From contig NZ_MWLL01000213.1 of the NCBI RefSeq assembly GCF_002198675.1, forward strand, positions 5,071-37,623: a stretch of 32,553 bases of DNA. Direction: 5' to 3'. Shown piece by piece: positions 7,435 to 13,929 of the stretch. Positions within the stretch are counted from its first letter, which is position 1, and every line of letters starts with the position of its first letter. This DNA comes from Kineosporia sp. R_H_3 (GTDB lineage: Bacteria > Actinomycetota > Actinomycetes > Actinomycetales > Kineosporiaceae). The notes under the pieces are model-generated. The model was given only the letters and a program-made list of their open reading frames with translations, did not search any database and was not told the DNA's origin. Both the position numbers and the translations under genes were made by a program.

Positions 7435-7866
7435 GTGAGCCCGGGACTGAGGGTGGCCGCCGCCTGCGAACGGCACGGCACGGACGTCGTCGTCCGGGCC
7501 TGCCTCGAGGTGCTCGCCGGCCGTGAGGCCGAGCCCGAGATCGTCGAGGCGCTCGGCGGGGATCACGCGAGACAGCTTCTGGCCCAAGGGGTCCCGGAGG
7601 TGCACGCCTACTGGCTGCGGGTCTGGGGCGCCCGCGGGCTGCTCTACGCGTGGCCGACGGCCCAGGGCCCCGACGTGGACGACGCCCTCGCGGCGGCCAC
7701 GACGGACCCGCACTGGCGGGTGCGGGAGATGGTCTGCAAGGTCGTCGCGAAGCGGGAGCGCGGCGACGTCCTCGAAGCGGTGCTGCCGCTGCGGGACGAC
7801 CCGGTGGAGCGGGTCCGCCGTGCGGCGGGGCGGGCGGTCGTGCGGGTCACTGCGGCCGGGGGCTGA
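7435..7866 (+). CDS. Small HEAT-repeat protein
   Basis: This 143-residue soluble protein appears built from alpha-helical HEAT-like repeats. The C-terminal half shows two repeat units: DPHWRVREMVCKVVAKRERGD and the following DDPVERVRRAAGRAVVRV, each with the Asp-Pro/Trp...Val-Arg pattern of PBS-lyase/HEAT units. The N-terminal half is also helical (ACERHGTDVVVRACLEVLAGRE). Such repeats bind proteins or nucleic acids; nothing shows a specific partner. GTG 7435 is preferred over upstream starts because homology-like sequence begins here and a -10-like CAGGCT ends 6 bases upstream; no ribosome site is present. It is divergent from the questin-oxidase-like gene across 104 bases. Confidence 0.72.
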   Translation: MSPGLRVAAACERHGTDVVVRACLEVLAGREAEPEIVEALGGDHARQLLAQGVPEVHAYWLRVWGARGLLYAWPTAQGPDVDDALAAATTDPHWRVREMVCKVVAKRERGDVLEAVLPLRDDPVERVRRAAGRAVVRVTAAGG

Positions 7867-7904
7867 CGGTGCCGACGATGCCGACCGCGGGGCCGGTCAG
7901 GCGG

Positions 7905-8018
7905 TCAGCGGACGCTGGTCCGGTCGCGGGGACGGTCGAGGGTGGCCTCGAGGCGGGAGACCGCCATGAGGAGCAACGCCATCGCCGGTAGGGCCGCGAA
8001 AGCAAAGATGATCGGCAT
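7905..8018 (-). CDS. 37-residue single-helix membrane protein
   Basis: A short open frame reads MPIIFAFAALPAMALLLMAV followed by a polar, charged tail ending RDRTSVR. It starts at ATG 8018 behind an excellent ribosome site (AGGGAGGAC immediately upstream on the minus strand, 8020-8029) and stops with TGA at 7905-7907. Residues 2-20 form one transmembrane helix; the tail has six Arg and is probably cytoplasmic, giving a tail-in orientation. It ends 38 bases from the stop of the convergent HEAT-repeat gene. The function is unknown. Strong ribosome site plus clean topology argue that it is real, though it is short enough to be missed by most gene callers. Confidence 0.62.
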   Translation of the reverse strand: MPIIFAFAALPAMALLLMAVSRLEATLDRPRDRTSVR

Positions 8019-8146
8019 GGTGTCCTCCCTGACAGCCGTGGACCCGCCGGACCGGGTCACTGCTTGATCGACGTCGCGAACGCGGCTCTGGATGCCTCCG
8101 CCGCCAACTTTCTGCGGTCGTTATCGAGTCGTGTCCTGCGCCGGCC

Positions 8147-8162
8147 CCGTCACCGGTGACGG
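8147..8162. repeat. 16-bp perfect palindrome
   Basis: CCGTCACC is followed directly by its reverse complement GGTGACGG. It lies 108 bases past the stop of the HNH gene and 129 bases upstream of the 37-residue protein start, in a 252-base gap that holds no other gene I can support. It could be an operator or a weak terminator; there is no T-run. Confidence 0.5.
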
Positions 8163-8270
8163 CGCTCGCCGCCAGGGGTGCGTTACCCAGGGCGCAGCCG
8201 TTCACACCTGTCTCTCGCCGCCTGCCGGACCGAGACCGTGGACGCCGCCGTCGGCAACCGCTCCGTGGGG

Positions 8271-10088
8271 TCAGGCGGTGCGTTTCCAGGTGTCGTCGGG
8301 TGGTGCCTGGTTCCAGATCGGTGGTGTGAGGTCGATCGGGCTCAGCCCGCTCCGGTTCGGGCCGACGCCGCGGGCGTCCTCGTCCTCGTCCAGGGCGAGG
8401 CGTAGCTGCTGGCCGATCCGCTGTGCGGCGGCGTGCGTCTGATGGTGCAGGTTCCTCGTGCGGCGTCGTTGGGGGTCGATCCAGGACGGTGGCCGGACCC
8501 AAGGGATGCCGTCGAGCAGCTCGATCGCCCACAGGCCGGCGTGGACCTGCTGATGATGGGCCGGGCACAGGCTCACCAGGTTGTGCAGGTCCGTCCGACC
8601 GCCGTGTTCCCACGCCTGCAGGTGGTGGGCGTCGGTGCCCTCGTGCGGGACCGGGCACGCAGGGATCACACAGCCGCCGTCGCGGGCGGCGAGGGCTTTG
8701 CGTTGTGCCGGGGTGGCGAGCCGGTGTGCTCGTCCGACGTCGAGGGGTGCCCCGTTCGGGTCCAGCAGCACTCTCGTCAGCGTCGCCGTGCACGCCAGGT
8801 AGGCGAGCAGGTGGGCTCCGATCGGTCCGTGCCGGTGCAGCGTCGCGAACCCCGCCGCCCGACCGACCTGGCACGCGGCGGATGAGCCGGATCCGTTGCC
8901 GGAGAATGTCTCCGGGATCGAGCCAGCACCAGCCGAGCCAGCATCAGCGTCAGCACCCGCATCGACTTCGGCAGCGCCGCCGTCCGAACGGACAGCGGCG
9001 TCGGCGGTGGTTGTGTCGTCCGGATGGCCTCCTGCTCCGGCGGCGGCCCGCCGGCGGACCCGTTCCGCAGCCGCACCGGCGGCAGCGACCTGCTCCACCG
9101 TCGCGGTCACGAGCAGGTTCACCAGCGGCGAAGGCGCCTCACCCCCGCTGCCGCCGTTGAGGGCGGCACGCAGCAGTCCCATCACCGCGTCGTAGCGGCG
9201 CATCGCGACGGTCCGGTCGTCCTTGACCAGGGTGACCTGCTCGACGCCGGTGTCGTCGACGGTGAGGACCTCGCGGGCCGGTCGCGGCTTCCCCGCCGCC
9301 GAGAGCATCGCCGACAGCACCGCGGTGTCGGCGGGGGTCAGGGTCATCCGCAGGGAGCCCATGCCGGTGGAGTCCTTCACCAGCGAGAGGCCTCGCCGCA
9401 GGTGGGCGTCCTCGTCGAAGTCCTCCTCCCGGTCCGGGTCGAGGACCCGGACCAGTTCGTCGACGAGCCGGTGGATCGCCCGGACCGGGAACCGGCGGCA
9501 CTGCTCGGCCAGGAACGCGTCCGCGATCTCCATCCCGGACCGCAGCTCACCCGTTGCTTCGTCCTCGAGTAGCACGACGCGGAGGCGTTTGGGGAGCCGG
9601 GCTACGGCGCGGACGCAGGCGTCGGCGTGCTCGCGGGTGATCTCACCCGCGGCGAGCGCGGCGCCGACCTGCGGCAGGCTCCCGGAGTCCGCGTCCAACG
9701 CGTGCGCGGCCCGCGCGTCGGCGTTCGCCCGACCCTGGTCCACGTTCAGGCGGCCGGTCAGGAACGCGGCCGCCACCTTGCCTTCGCTCGCGCCCGGGAC
9801 CGCTTCGGGGCGTTCGTCGAGGACCTTGATCACCGCCAGTCGGGCCGCTTCGGCGGACGCCATCGCCCGGGTGAACGCCTCCACCACATCCCGCGCCTCA
9901 CCGTCCGACAGCGACCACGCGCACCGCGACGCCTCCAGCACCACCGCCGTCGCGGCCCGCATCGCCTCCACCCCCGCGTGCAGGTCGTGCACCGGCAACG
10001 ACCCGTCCGAGACCACGTGAGCAGCAGGCACCGCGGCGTCCGGCTCACTGCCGGGTACCTCGCCCCACGTCTGCTCATCGCTGCTCAC
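8271..10088 (-). CDS. DUF222 and HNH endonuclease domain protein (13E12 type)
   Basis: This 605-residue protein has the DUF222 helical domain (about 35-330, including AAFLTGRLNVDQGRANADARAAH and GEITREHADACVRAVARLP) and a C-terminal HNH nuclease domain (about 465-520). In the HNH domain, Cys-x4-Cys (GCVIPACPV) is followed by AHHLQAWEHGG and NLVSLCPAHHQQVH, so the metal and catalytic His residues are intact. Between them is an Ala/Asp/Gly-rich low-complexity linker (about 335-410). Such proteins occur in many copies in actinobacterial genomes, historically the 13E12 repeat family, and may be mobile or defence-associated nucleases; the role is unproven. GTG 10088 has no ribosome site, but TAGTGT ends 7 bases upstream, consistent with a leaderless message. 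Confidence 0.9.
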   Translation of the reverse strand: MSSDEQTWGEVPGSEPDAAVPAAHVVSDGSLPVHDLHAGVEAMRAATAVVLEASRCAWSLSDGEARDVVEAFTRAMASAEAARLAVIKVLDERPEAVPGASEGKVAAAFLTGRLNVDQGRANADARAAHALDADSGSLPQVGAALAAGEITREHADACVRAVARLPKRLRVVLLEDEATGELRSGMEIADAFLAEQCRRFPVRAIHRLVDELVRVLDPDREEDFDEDAHLRRGLSLVKDSTGMGSLRMTLTPADTAVLSAMLSAAGKPRPAREVLTVDDTGVEQVTLVKDDRTVAMRRYDAVMGLLRAALNGGSGGEAPSPLVNLLVTATVEQVAAAGAAAERVRRRAAAGAGGHPDDTTTADAAVRSDGGAAEVDAGADADAGSAGAGSIPETFSGNGSGSSAACQVGRAAGFATLHRHGPIGAHLLAYLACTATLTRVLLDPNGAPLDVGRAHRLATPAQRKALAARDGGCVIPACPVPHEGTDAHHLQAWEHGGRTDLHNLVSLCPAHHQQVHAGLWAIELLDGIPWVRPPSWIDPQRRRTRNLHHQTHAAAQRIGQQLRLALDEDEDARGVGPNRSGLSPIDLTPPIWNQAPPDDTWKRTA

Positions 10089-10161
10089 GAGAACAACACT
10101 AGGGAGAGGGTCTGACAGTCTTGACCCTGCGAGACCCGTTCCAGCAGAACAACTTTGCGTC

Positions 10162-10174
10162 AGTGACCGTCACT
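10162..10174. repeat. 13-bp odd palindrome upstream of the HNH gene
   Basis: AGTGAC-C-GTCACT lies about 75 bases upstream of the HNH gene start. Together with a 14-bp palindrome CCTGCC-GC-GGCAGG at 10265-10278, it is the only structure I see in the 268-base gap 10089-10356 apart from the hairpin at 10307-10326. It may be an operator; no regulator can be assigned. Confidence 0.4.
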
Positions 10175-10306
10175 CACACACAGTCGACGCGGCGCGACGA
10201 CGCATGGATACGGGGTAGGGACGGGCACGAGCCGGAGGGGTGCCCGATGACGCCGGGCAGCGGACCTGCCGCGGCAGGCCGGGTGGAGCCCTTCCGCCGA
10301 ATGACC

Positions 10307-10326
10307 TCTCCGTCCATCGACGGAGA
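10307..10326 (-). terminator. Hairpin after the zinc-ribbon gene
   Basis: TCTCCGTC (10307-10314) and GACGGAGA (10319-10326) form a perfect 8-bp stem with a 4-base loop, 30 bases downstream of the stop of the minus-strand gene at 10357. No T-run follows, as is common for actinobacterial hairpin terminators. Confidence 0.45.
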
Positions 10327-10356
10327 TCAAGGGGGTTGCCGCGCCAGCGGTAGTCG

Positions 10357-10683
10357 TCAGGGGGTGGATGCGCCGTGGACGTGGAACTTGATGATGCTGT
10401 AAAGCAGCATGTTGGGCATGGTCCGTCCGCACGCAAGGCAGCTGACACGGCCGTCGGTCTCGACCATCGCCGTCGCGTCTGCGGAGCAGAACCAGCTCCC
10501 GCCCCATCTGAACGATACGGCCGGGACGGCCTGCGGCGGCGTCTCGACGTACCGGTGGAGTTCCGACGCGACCGACGTGGAGAACTGCGTCCCCGTGGCG
10601 GAGCAGGTCAGCCAGCTATCGGACAGCTCGGTCGGACTCCCGCAGCACGGGCAGAAGATGCCGTTCACGGACTCGCGCGTCAC
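10357..10683 (-). CDS. Small double zinc-ribbon protein, function unknown
   Basis: The 108-residue product shows two cysteine-rich knuckles separated by a helical stretch. The first is FCPCCGS...LTCSATG (about residues 9-32). The second is WFCSADATAMVE...SCLACGR (about 62-88), followed by MPNMLLYSIIKFHVHG. This resembles a widespread actinobacterial family of uncharacterised proteins with pattern WFCPADG...CPxCGR...LIEFxxH; here the CPADG position reads CSADA. GTG 10683 is preferred because GGACGGAGAAG lies just upstream and residue 1 is close to the first Cys. An ATG at 10737 would add 18 unconserved residues and overlap the upstream gene. It follows the P-loop gene by 19 bases and is probably the last gene of that operon. 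Confidence 0.62.
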   Translation of the reverse strand: MTRESVNGIFCPCCGSPTELSDSWLTCSATGTQFSTSVASELHRYVETPPQAVPAVSFRWGGSWFCSADATAMVETDGRVSCLACGRTMPNMLLYSIIKFHVHGASTP

Positions 10684-10702
10684 CGCGTCTTCTCCGTCCC
10701 CG

Positions 10703-11086
10703 TCATCTGGACACTGTCCACCACGGCCGACCGGCATCGGCCGGGTGGCGCACGAGCAGCCGCTCGACGTCCGCGACCAGCTTCTCGACCGGTCGCCGAC
10801 CGTCGAGCTCGACAGTGGCGCCGCGGCGCAGCAGCGGCTCCACGTCGCGGACGTTCCCGCGGATCTCGGCCTCCTGCTCGGGTGTCTGCCCGTAGAGGTT
10901 GTCCGTGCGTGCCCGCACGCGCTCCACGAGGACGTCGACCGGTGCGCTCAGGAGCACGACGGCGTCGAACGAGCCGTAGAAGCGCCCCTGGTTCTCCACG
11001 GTCCCCGACACGACGACGGTCGCGTGCCCGGCGAGCAGCGTCGACTTCCCGGCGCCCGACATTCCCGTGACGAGAACCCTGGCCAT
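10703..11086 (-). CDS. P-loop NTPase/kinase-like protein with an internal deletion
   Basis: The 127-residue product begins MARVLVTGMSGAGKST, a perfect Walker A (residues 8-16) of the adenylate-kinase-like AAA proteins common in actinobacteria. It resumes at VVVSGTVENQGRFY, FDAVVLLSAPVDVLVERVRART, NLYGQ and VEPLLRRGATVELDGRRPV. From my knowledge of the family, about 35-50 residues normally lie between Walker A and the VSGT strand, including a helix and the VDTDYxGW...WxEPR segment. Here only LLAGHAT joins them, in frame. The protein is thus probably a deletion derivative that binds nucleotide poorly or not at all. It starts 11 bases after the stop of the DUF429-RelA/SpoT gene. Confidence 0.68.
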   Translation of the reverse strand: MARVLVTGMSGAGKSTLLAGHATVVVSGTVENQGRFYGSFDAVVLLSAPVDVLVERVRARTDNLYGQTPEQEAEIRGNVRDVEPLLRRGATVELDGRRPVEKLVADVERLLVRHPADAGRPWWTVSR

Positions 11087-11097
11087 GACGCAGCGGC

Positions 11098-12891
11098 CTA
11101 CGAGTCGGCCCGCTCCCCCGTGAGCCGCTCGAGCCGCGTGCGCAGCGACGGCACCCGGTGCCCGTTGCCGTGCAGCCCGATGTAGCGCTCCCCGAACGCC
11201 GCGAGCAGGGCGTCGTCGAGCCGCCGGACGGCGCCGGGCGGGTAGCGGTAGTCCATGCGGGCGTTGAGGTCGAGCTTGTTCACCGGGCGCAGCACCTCGC
11301 TCAGCTCGTCGAGCGAGGAGATCCCGAGCTCGAGGAGCAGGCCGGAGATCCAGGCGTAGTGGTCGGTGCGCGACCAGCCGGCGTCCGTGTACTGCCCGGC
11401 GAGGAAGGCCGCGAGGTCGCGCGGCTCGATCCGCGGGTCGTCCGCCTCGGACGTGTCGACCGGGCCGGCCTGGAGCCGTTCGCGGATCTCCGAGAACTCC
11501 CGGTCCGCCAGCTCGAGCAGGCCCGCCGCGAGCGTGAACCGGCGGTCGAACTCGCGGGCGTGCTCGGCGGGAACCCTTCCCTTGTACCGGATGTCGTGCT
11601 CGAACTCGGCCCACGCGTGCTGCAGCACCGTGCGGATCTGCACCGCGGCAACGGTTCCGCGGAGAAGCTCGTACCCGGGCTGCGCGGCCCGCTCGTCGTC
11701 GAGCGCCACGACGAGGTGCCGGCTCGAGTAGCCGAAGCGGCCCTGGCTGGCGGTCTCGCGGCCCATGTCCCGGTCGTCGCGGACGACGATCTGCTCGGCG
11801 AGCAGCCCGGCGACGGTCGCGACGTCCCCGAGGACGTACGTGATGACCCGGACCCCGATCTGGTCGGTGATCTCGGCGAGCGGGTCGGTGTACAGCGGGA
11901 CCCCGTCGACCTCGCGGCCGGCCTTCTCGGCGAACGACTCGACGCTCTTCACCCGGCCGGTGATGTTGAGGTAGTTGATGCCCGCCTCGTCCAGCACGCC
12001 GGTCACGAGGTCGACCCAGGCCGCACCCGCGGCCCTGATCTCGGCCTGCCGGGCCGAGTACTCGCGCACGGCTGCGAGCACCGGCCCCTCGTCCTCCGCC
12101 GGCGCGGCCGCGGCGTCCGCGCCGGCGACCGCCGCCCGCGCCCCCCGCGCCAGCGGCACGAGGTCGGCGGGCAGCGTCGGCGTGACGATGTACCCGGTGT
12201 CGAGGTCGCCGTACGTCGTCACGTCGTCCCGGCGGCGCGCCGCGAACATCGCGACGTAGGCGCAGAGGACGGCGTCCACCTGGTCCTCGACGAGCCGCAG
12301 GTCGCTCTTGCGCCTGGCCGACGCCACCGCGGCGGCGAGGTCGCCCCACGACGACCCGGTGAGGTCGAGCGGCGGCGTCGCGTCCGCGAGCGACTCCAGG
12401 TGCCCCATGAGGGCGCCGAGCGCCGTCCGCAGCGACTCCAGCGTCCGGCCCGGCTTGTTCTTGTACTTGAGCGTGCGGCCGAGCCGCAACAGCGCGACCG
12501 TCGCCGGTTTCGGGTTGACCTCGATCGCGCGCCGGGCGCGCCGCGACCGCGGGTTCAGGTCGAGGCCGAGCGCGGCGACGACGGCCGCGCCGCGCGGGGT
12601 CCCGGTGAGCTCGGGCTTGGACGTGTTCGACGGGTGGGCGCCGGCGTCGAACCGGGCGAAGTCCTTGTTGAGCGCGGCCTCGGCGGGCCGGTTGCCGGTC
12701 GCGTTGCGGACGACGAGGGGCGCGTTGACGGCGACGAGGCACTCGCGCGTCGTGAAGGGCTTGAGGGCGTCGACCACCTCGGCGTCGGTGTGCACCGACT
12801 CGACGTGCACGAGCCGGCCGGAGCCGTCGAGGACGGCGAGCCCCGAGGTCCGGCGGTCGTCACGGGCGAGGTCGACTCCCACGAAGTGCAC
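11098..12891 (-). CDS. DUF429 - RelA/SpoT synthetase-like fusion protein
   Basis: This 597-residue protein joins two domains. Residues 1-240 match DUF429, an RNase H-fold family of predicted nucleases (MHFVGVDLA; NAPLVV at 56-61; AIEVNPKPA; LKYK at 141-144; EDQVDAVLCAY at 202-212; YIVTPTLP). An Ala-rich linker (245-268) leads to a (p)ppGpp-synthetase-like domain: GRVKSVESFAEK (312-323), ITDQIGVRV (341-349), FGYSSRHLVV (386-395) and VQIRTVLQHAWAEFEHDIRYK (417-437 region). A helical C-terminus ends in GLHGNGHR. Substitutions hit key positions: Asn56 where DUF429 usually has Asp, Asn126/Lys128 for the usual EVYPH, and Ala416 where synthetases carry the catalytic Glu of ExQxRT. CAGGCT ends 6 bases before GTG 12891, suggesting a leaderless start. 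The domain calls are firm; activity is doubtful. Confidence 0.82.
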   Translation of the reverse strand: MHFVGVDLARDDRRTSGLAVLDGSGRLVHVESVHTDAEVVDALKPFTTRECLVAVNAPLVVRNATGNRPAEAALNKDFARFDAGAHPSNTSKPELTGTPRGAAVVAALGLDLNPRSRRARRAIEVNPKPATVALLRLGRTLKYKNKPGRTLESLRTALGALMGHLESLADATPPLDLTGSSWGDLAAAVASARRKSDLRLVEDQVDAVLCAYVAMFAARRRDDVTTYGDLDTGYIVTPTLPADLVPLARGARAAVAGADAAAAPAEDEGPVLAAVREYSARQAEIRAAGAAWVDLVTGVLDEAGINYLNITGRVKSVESFAEKAGREVDGVPLYTDPLAEITDQIGVRVITYVLGDVATVAGLLAEQIVVRDDRDMGRETASQGRFGYSSRHLVVALDDERAAQPGYELLRGTVAAVQIRTVLQHAWAEFEHDIRYKGRVPAEHAREFDRRFTLAAGLLELADREFSEIRERLQAGPVDTSEADDPRIEPRDLAAFLAGQYTDAGWSRTDHYAWISGLLLELGISSLDELSEVLRPVNKLDLNARMDYRYPPGAVRRLDDALLAAFGERYIGLHGNGHRVPSLRTRLERLTGERADS

Positions 12892-12897
12892 ACCGCC

Positions 12898-12903
12898 AGC
12901 CTG
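12898..12903 (-). promoter_or_regulatory. Putative -10 element of the DUF429-RelA/SpoT operon
   Basis: CAGGCT (12903-12898 on the minus strand) ends 6 bases before GTG 12891. It would give the operon its own leaderless promoter inside the 79-base gap after the DUF2087 gene. Confidence 0.35.
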
Positions 12904-12939
12904 CCCTATCCGGGCCTCGGCCCGGCACGCGACGAGCCG

Positions 12940-12957
12940 CGGCGGCCCGGGCCGCCG
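12940..12957. terminator. 18-bp perfect GC palindrome between DUF2087 and the fusion gene
   Basis: CGGCGGCCC followed by GGGCCGCCG can form a compact hairpin 13 bases downstream of the DUF2087 stop on the minus strand. No T-run follows. It would separate the DUF2087 transcript from the operon that starts at 12891. Confidence 0.35.
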
Positions 12958-12970
12958 TCCGGCACCGCCC

Positions 12971-13270
12971 TCAGGCGTCCACCGACCCGCCGCACCGCCA
13001 GTACACGCCGCCCTCGCGGTCGAGGAACCCCTCCTCGACGAGGTACCGGCGCAGCGCCGCGACGTCCTCGTGGGAGCTGCGCAGGATCGCGTTGACCTCG
13101 GTCTCGGGGTAGTGCACCCCGGGCTCGAAGCGTTGGGCGAGGTGGTCGAGCACGACGAGTCGCTTGCTGTGCTTCGACGGGATCGAGGCGAGGCGTCCGT
13201 GCGCGTCGAGGAAGGCCCGCAGGACGACCTCGCGGTTGCGCAGCGCCTCCTCGAGCGGCACGCGTTCCAT
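12971..13270 (-). CDS. DUF2087 domain protein
   Basis: The 99-residue product is essentially one DUF2087 domain: LRAFLDAHGRLASIPSKHSKRLVVLDHLAQRFEPGVHYPETEVNAIL is the family core region, followed by DVAALRRYLVEEGFLDREGGVYWRCGG. The domain looks like a small winged-helix fold and is often attached to ArsR-type regulators; as a stand-alone protein its role is unknown. Two starts are possible, GTG 13273 and ATG 13270. I choose ATG 13270 because TAACCT (13282-13277) ends exactly 6 bases upstream, the leaderless geometry seen repeatedly here. The gap to the downstream fusion gene is 79 bases, with a palindrome in it. Confidence 0.85.
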   Translation of the reverse strand: MERVPLEEALRNREVVLRAFLDAHGRLASIPSKHSKRLVVLDHLAQRFEPGVHYPETEVNAILRSSHEDVAALRRYLVEEGFLDREGGVYWRCGGSVDA

Positions 13271-13276
13271 CACCTC

Positions 13277-13282
13277 AGGTTA
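13277..13282 (-). promoter_or_regulatory. Putative -10 element of the DUF2087 gene
   Basis: TAACCT on the minus strand ends 6 bases before ATG 13270. The identical hexamer sits at the same distance from the ferritin start. Confidence 0.45.
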
Positions 13283-13318
13283 CGCGCGCCGCCCCCGGGA
13301 CGTCAGTGCGGGACCGCG

Positions 13319-13774
13319 TCAGTTCGTGTTCGTGACGAGGTCCTCCCACACCGCGCGGGCGCCGGTGTCGCCGGTGACGACGGTCCAGCCGATCCCGAGC
13401 AGGGCGGCCACGACCGCGACGACGATGCCCACGGGCGCCAGCTTCGGCCGGTCCCGCAGGAGGTGGACGACGGCGGCCGCGGCGACGAGGAACAGCGCGA
13501 ACAGCGGCATGACCTTGCCGTAGCCGACGTGGGTCTCCGCCAGCGGGTTCGCCCCGAGCTTGCCGATCCGGGCGTACAGCGCCTCACCGGACTGCCGCGC
13601 GACGAACGCCGCGACGAGGACCATGACGTTCCCGGCCAGGACCCACAGGGCGTAGCCGCGCCAGGCCGGCCGGACCGCCACGGCGACCGTCGCGATGGCC
13701 ATGAGCGGCAGCAGGACGACGACGGCGTGCACGGCCAGCGGGTGGATCGGCAGACCGGCGATGGTGTCGAACAC
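13319..13774 (-). CDS. DUF2231 membrane protein, copy 1
   Basis: The 151-residue polytopic membrane protein has four predicted transmembrane helices and the DUF2231 N-terminal signature FDTIAGLPIHPLAVHAVVVLLPL, with the conserved His residues of HPLxVH in the first helix. A polar loop (RQSGEALYARIG; ETHVGYGK) follows helix 2, and the C-terminus ends TGARAVWEDLV. The family is thought to include heme- or redox-associated membrane proteins, but its function is unproven. GTG 13774 directly precedes the signature. The next gene upstream (13930-14412) is a paralogue on the same strand, 155 bases away, so this is a tandem duplication. Confidence 0.85.
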   Translation of the reverse strand: MFDTIAGLPIHPLAVHAVVVLLPLMAIATVAVAVRPAWRGYALWVLAGNVMVLVAAFVARQSGEALYARIGKLGANPLAETHVGYGKVMPLFALFLVAAAAVVHLLRDRPKLAPVGIVVAVVAALLGIGWTVVTGDTGARAVWEDLVTNTN

Positions 13775-13929
13775 GGGGACCCCCAGGAGCTGGTGGACGG
13801 GGCGGGAAGGACGCAGCCACCGCGGACGCGATGACGCTGCGTGATCCTAAACGCCCACCTGCTCCGGGCGGTTCAACCGGCGATCATTCACAGGGTCGCG
13901 CGGCGCCCGGCTCCGGCCACCGGCCGGCC

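Noticed and set aside
7897-8874. A 325-codon minus-strand frame overlapping the HNH gene end and the small membrane peptide
   Set aside because: It runs in a different frame from the intact HNH motif, has an Arg/Pro-rich product and no ribosome site.
8271-10088. The DUF222-HNH gene as part of an active mobile element
   Set aside because: No terminal inverted repeats, target duplication, integrase or transposase were seen; it is kept as a lone nuclease-domain gene.
10121-10402. A 93-codon plus-strand frame in the gap between the HNH and zinc-ribbon genes
   Set aside because: It has no ribosome site and no recognisable sequence pattern, and it overlaps the end of the zinc-ribbon gene.
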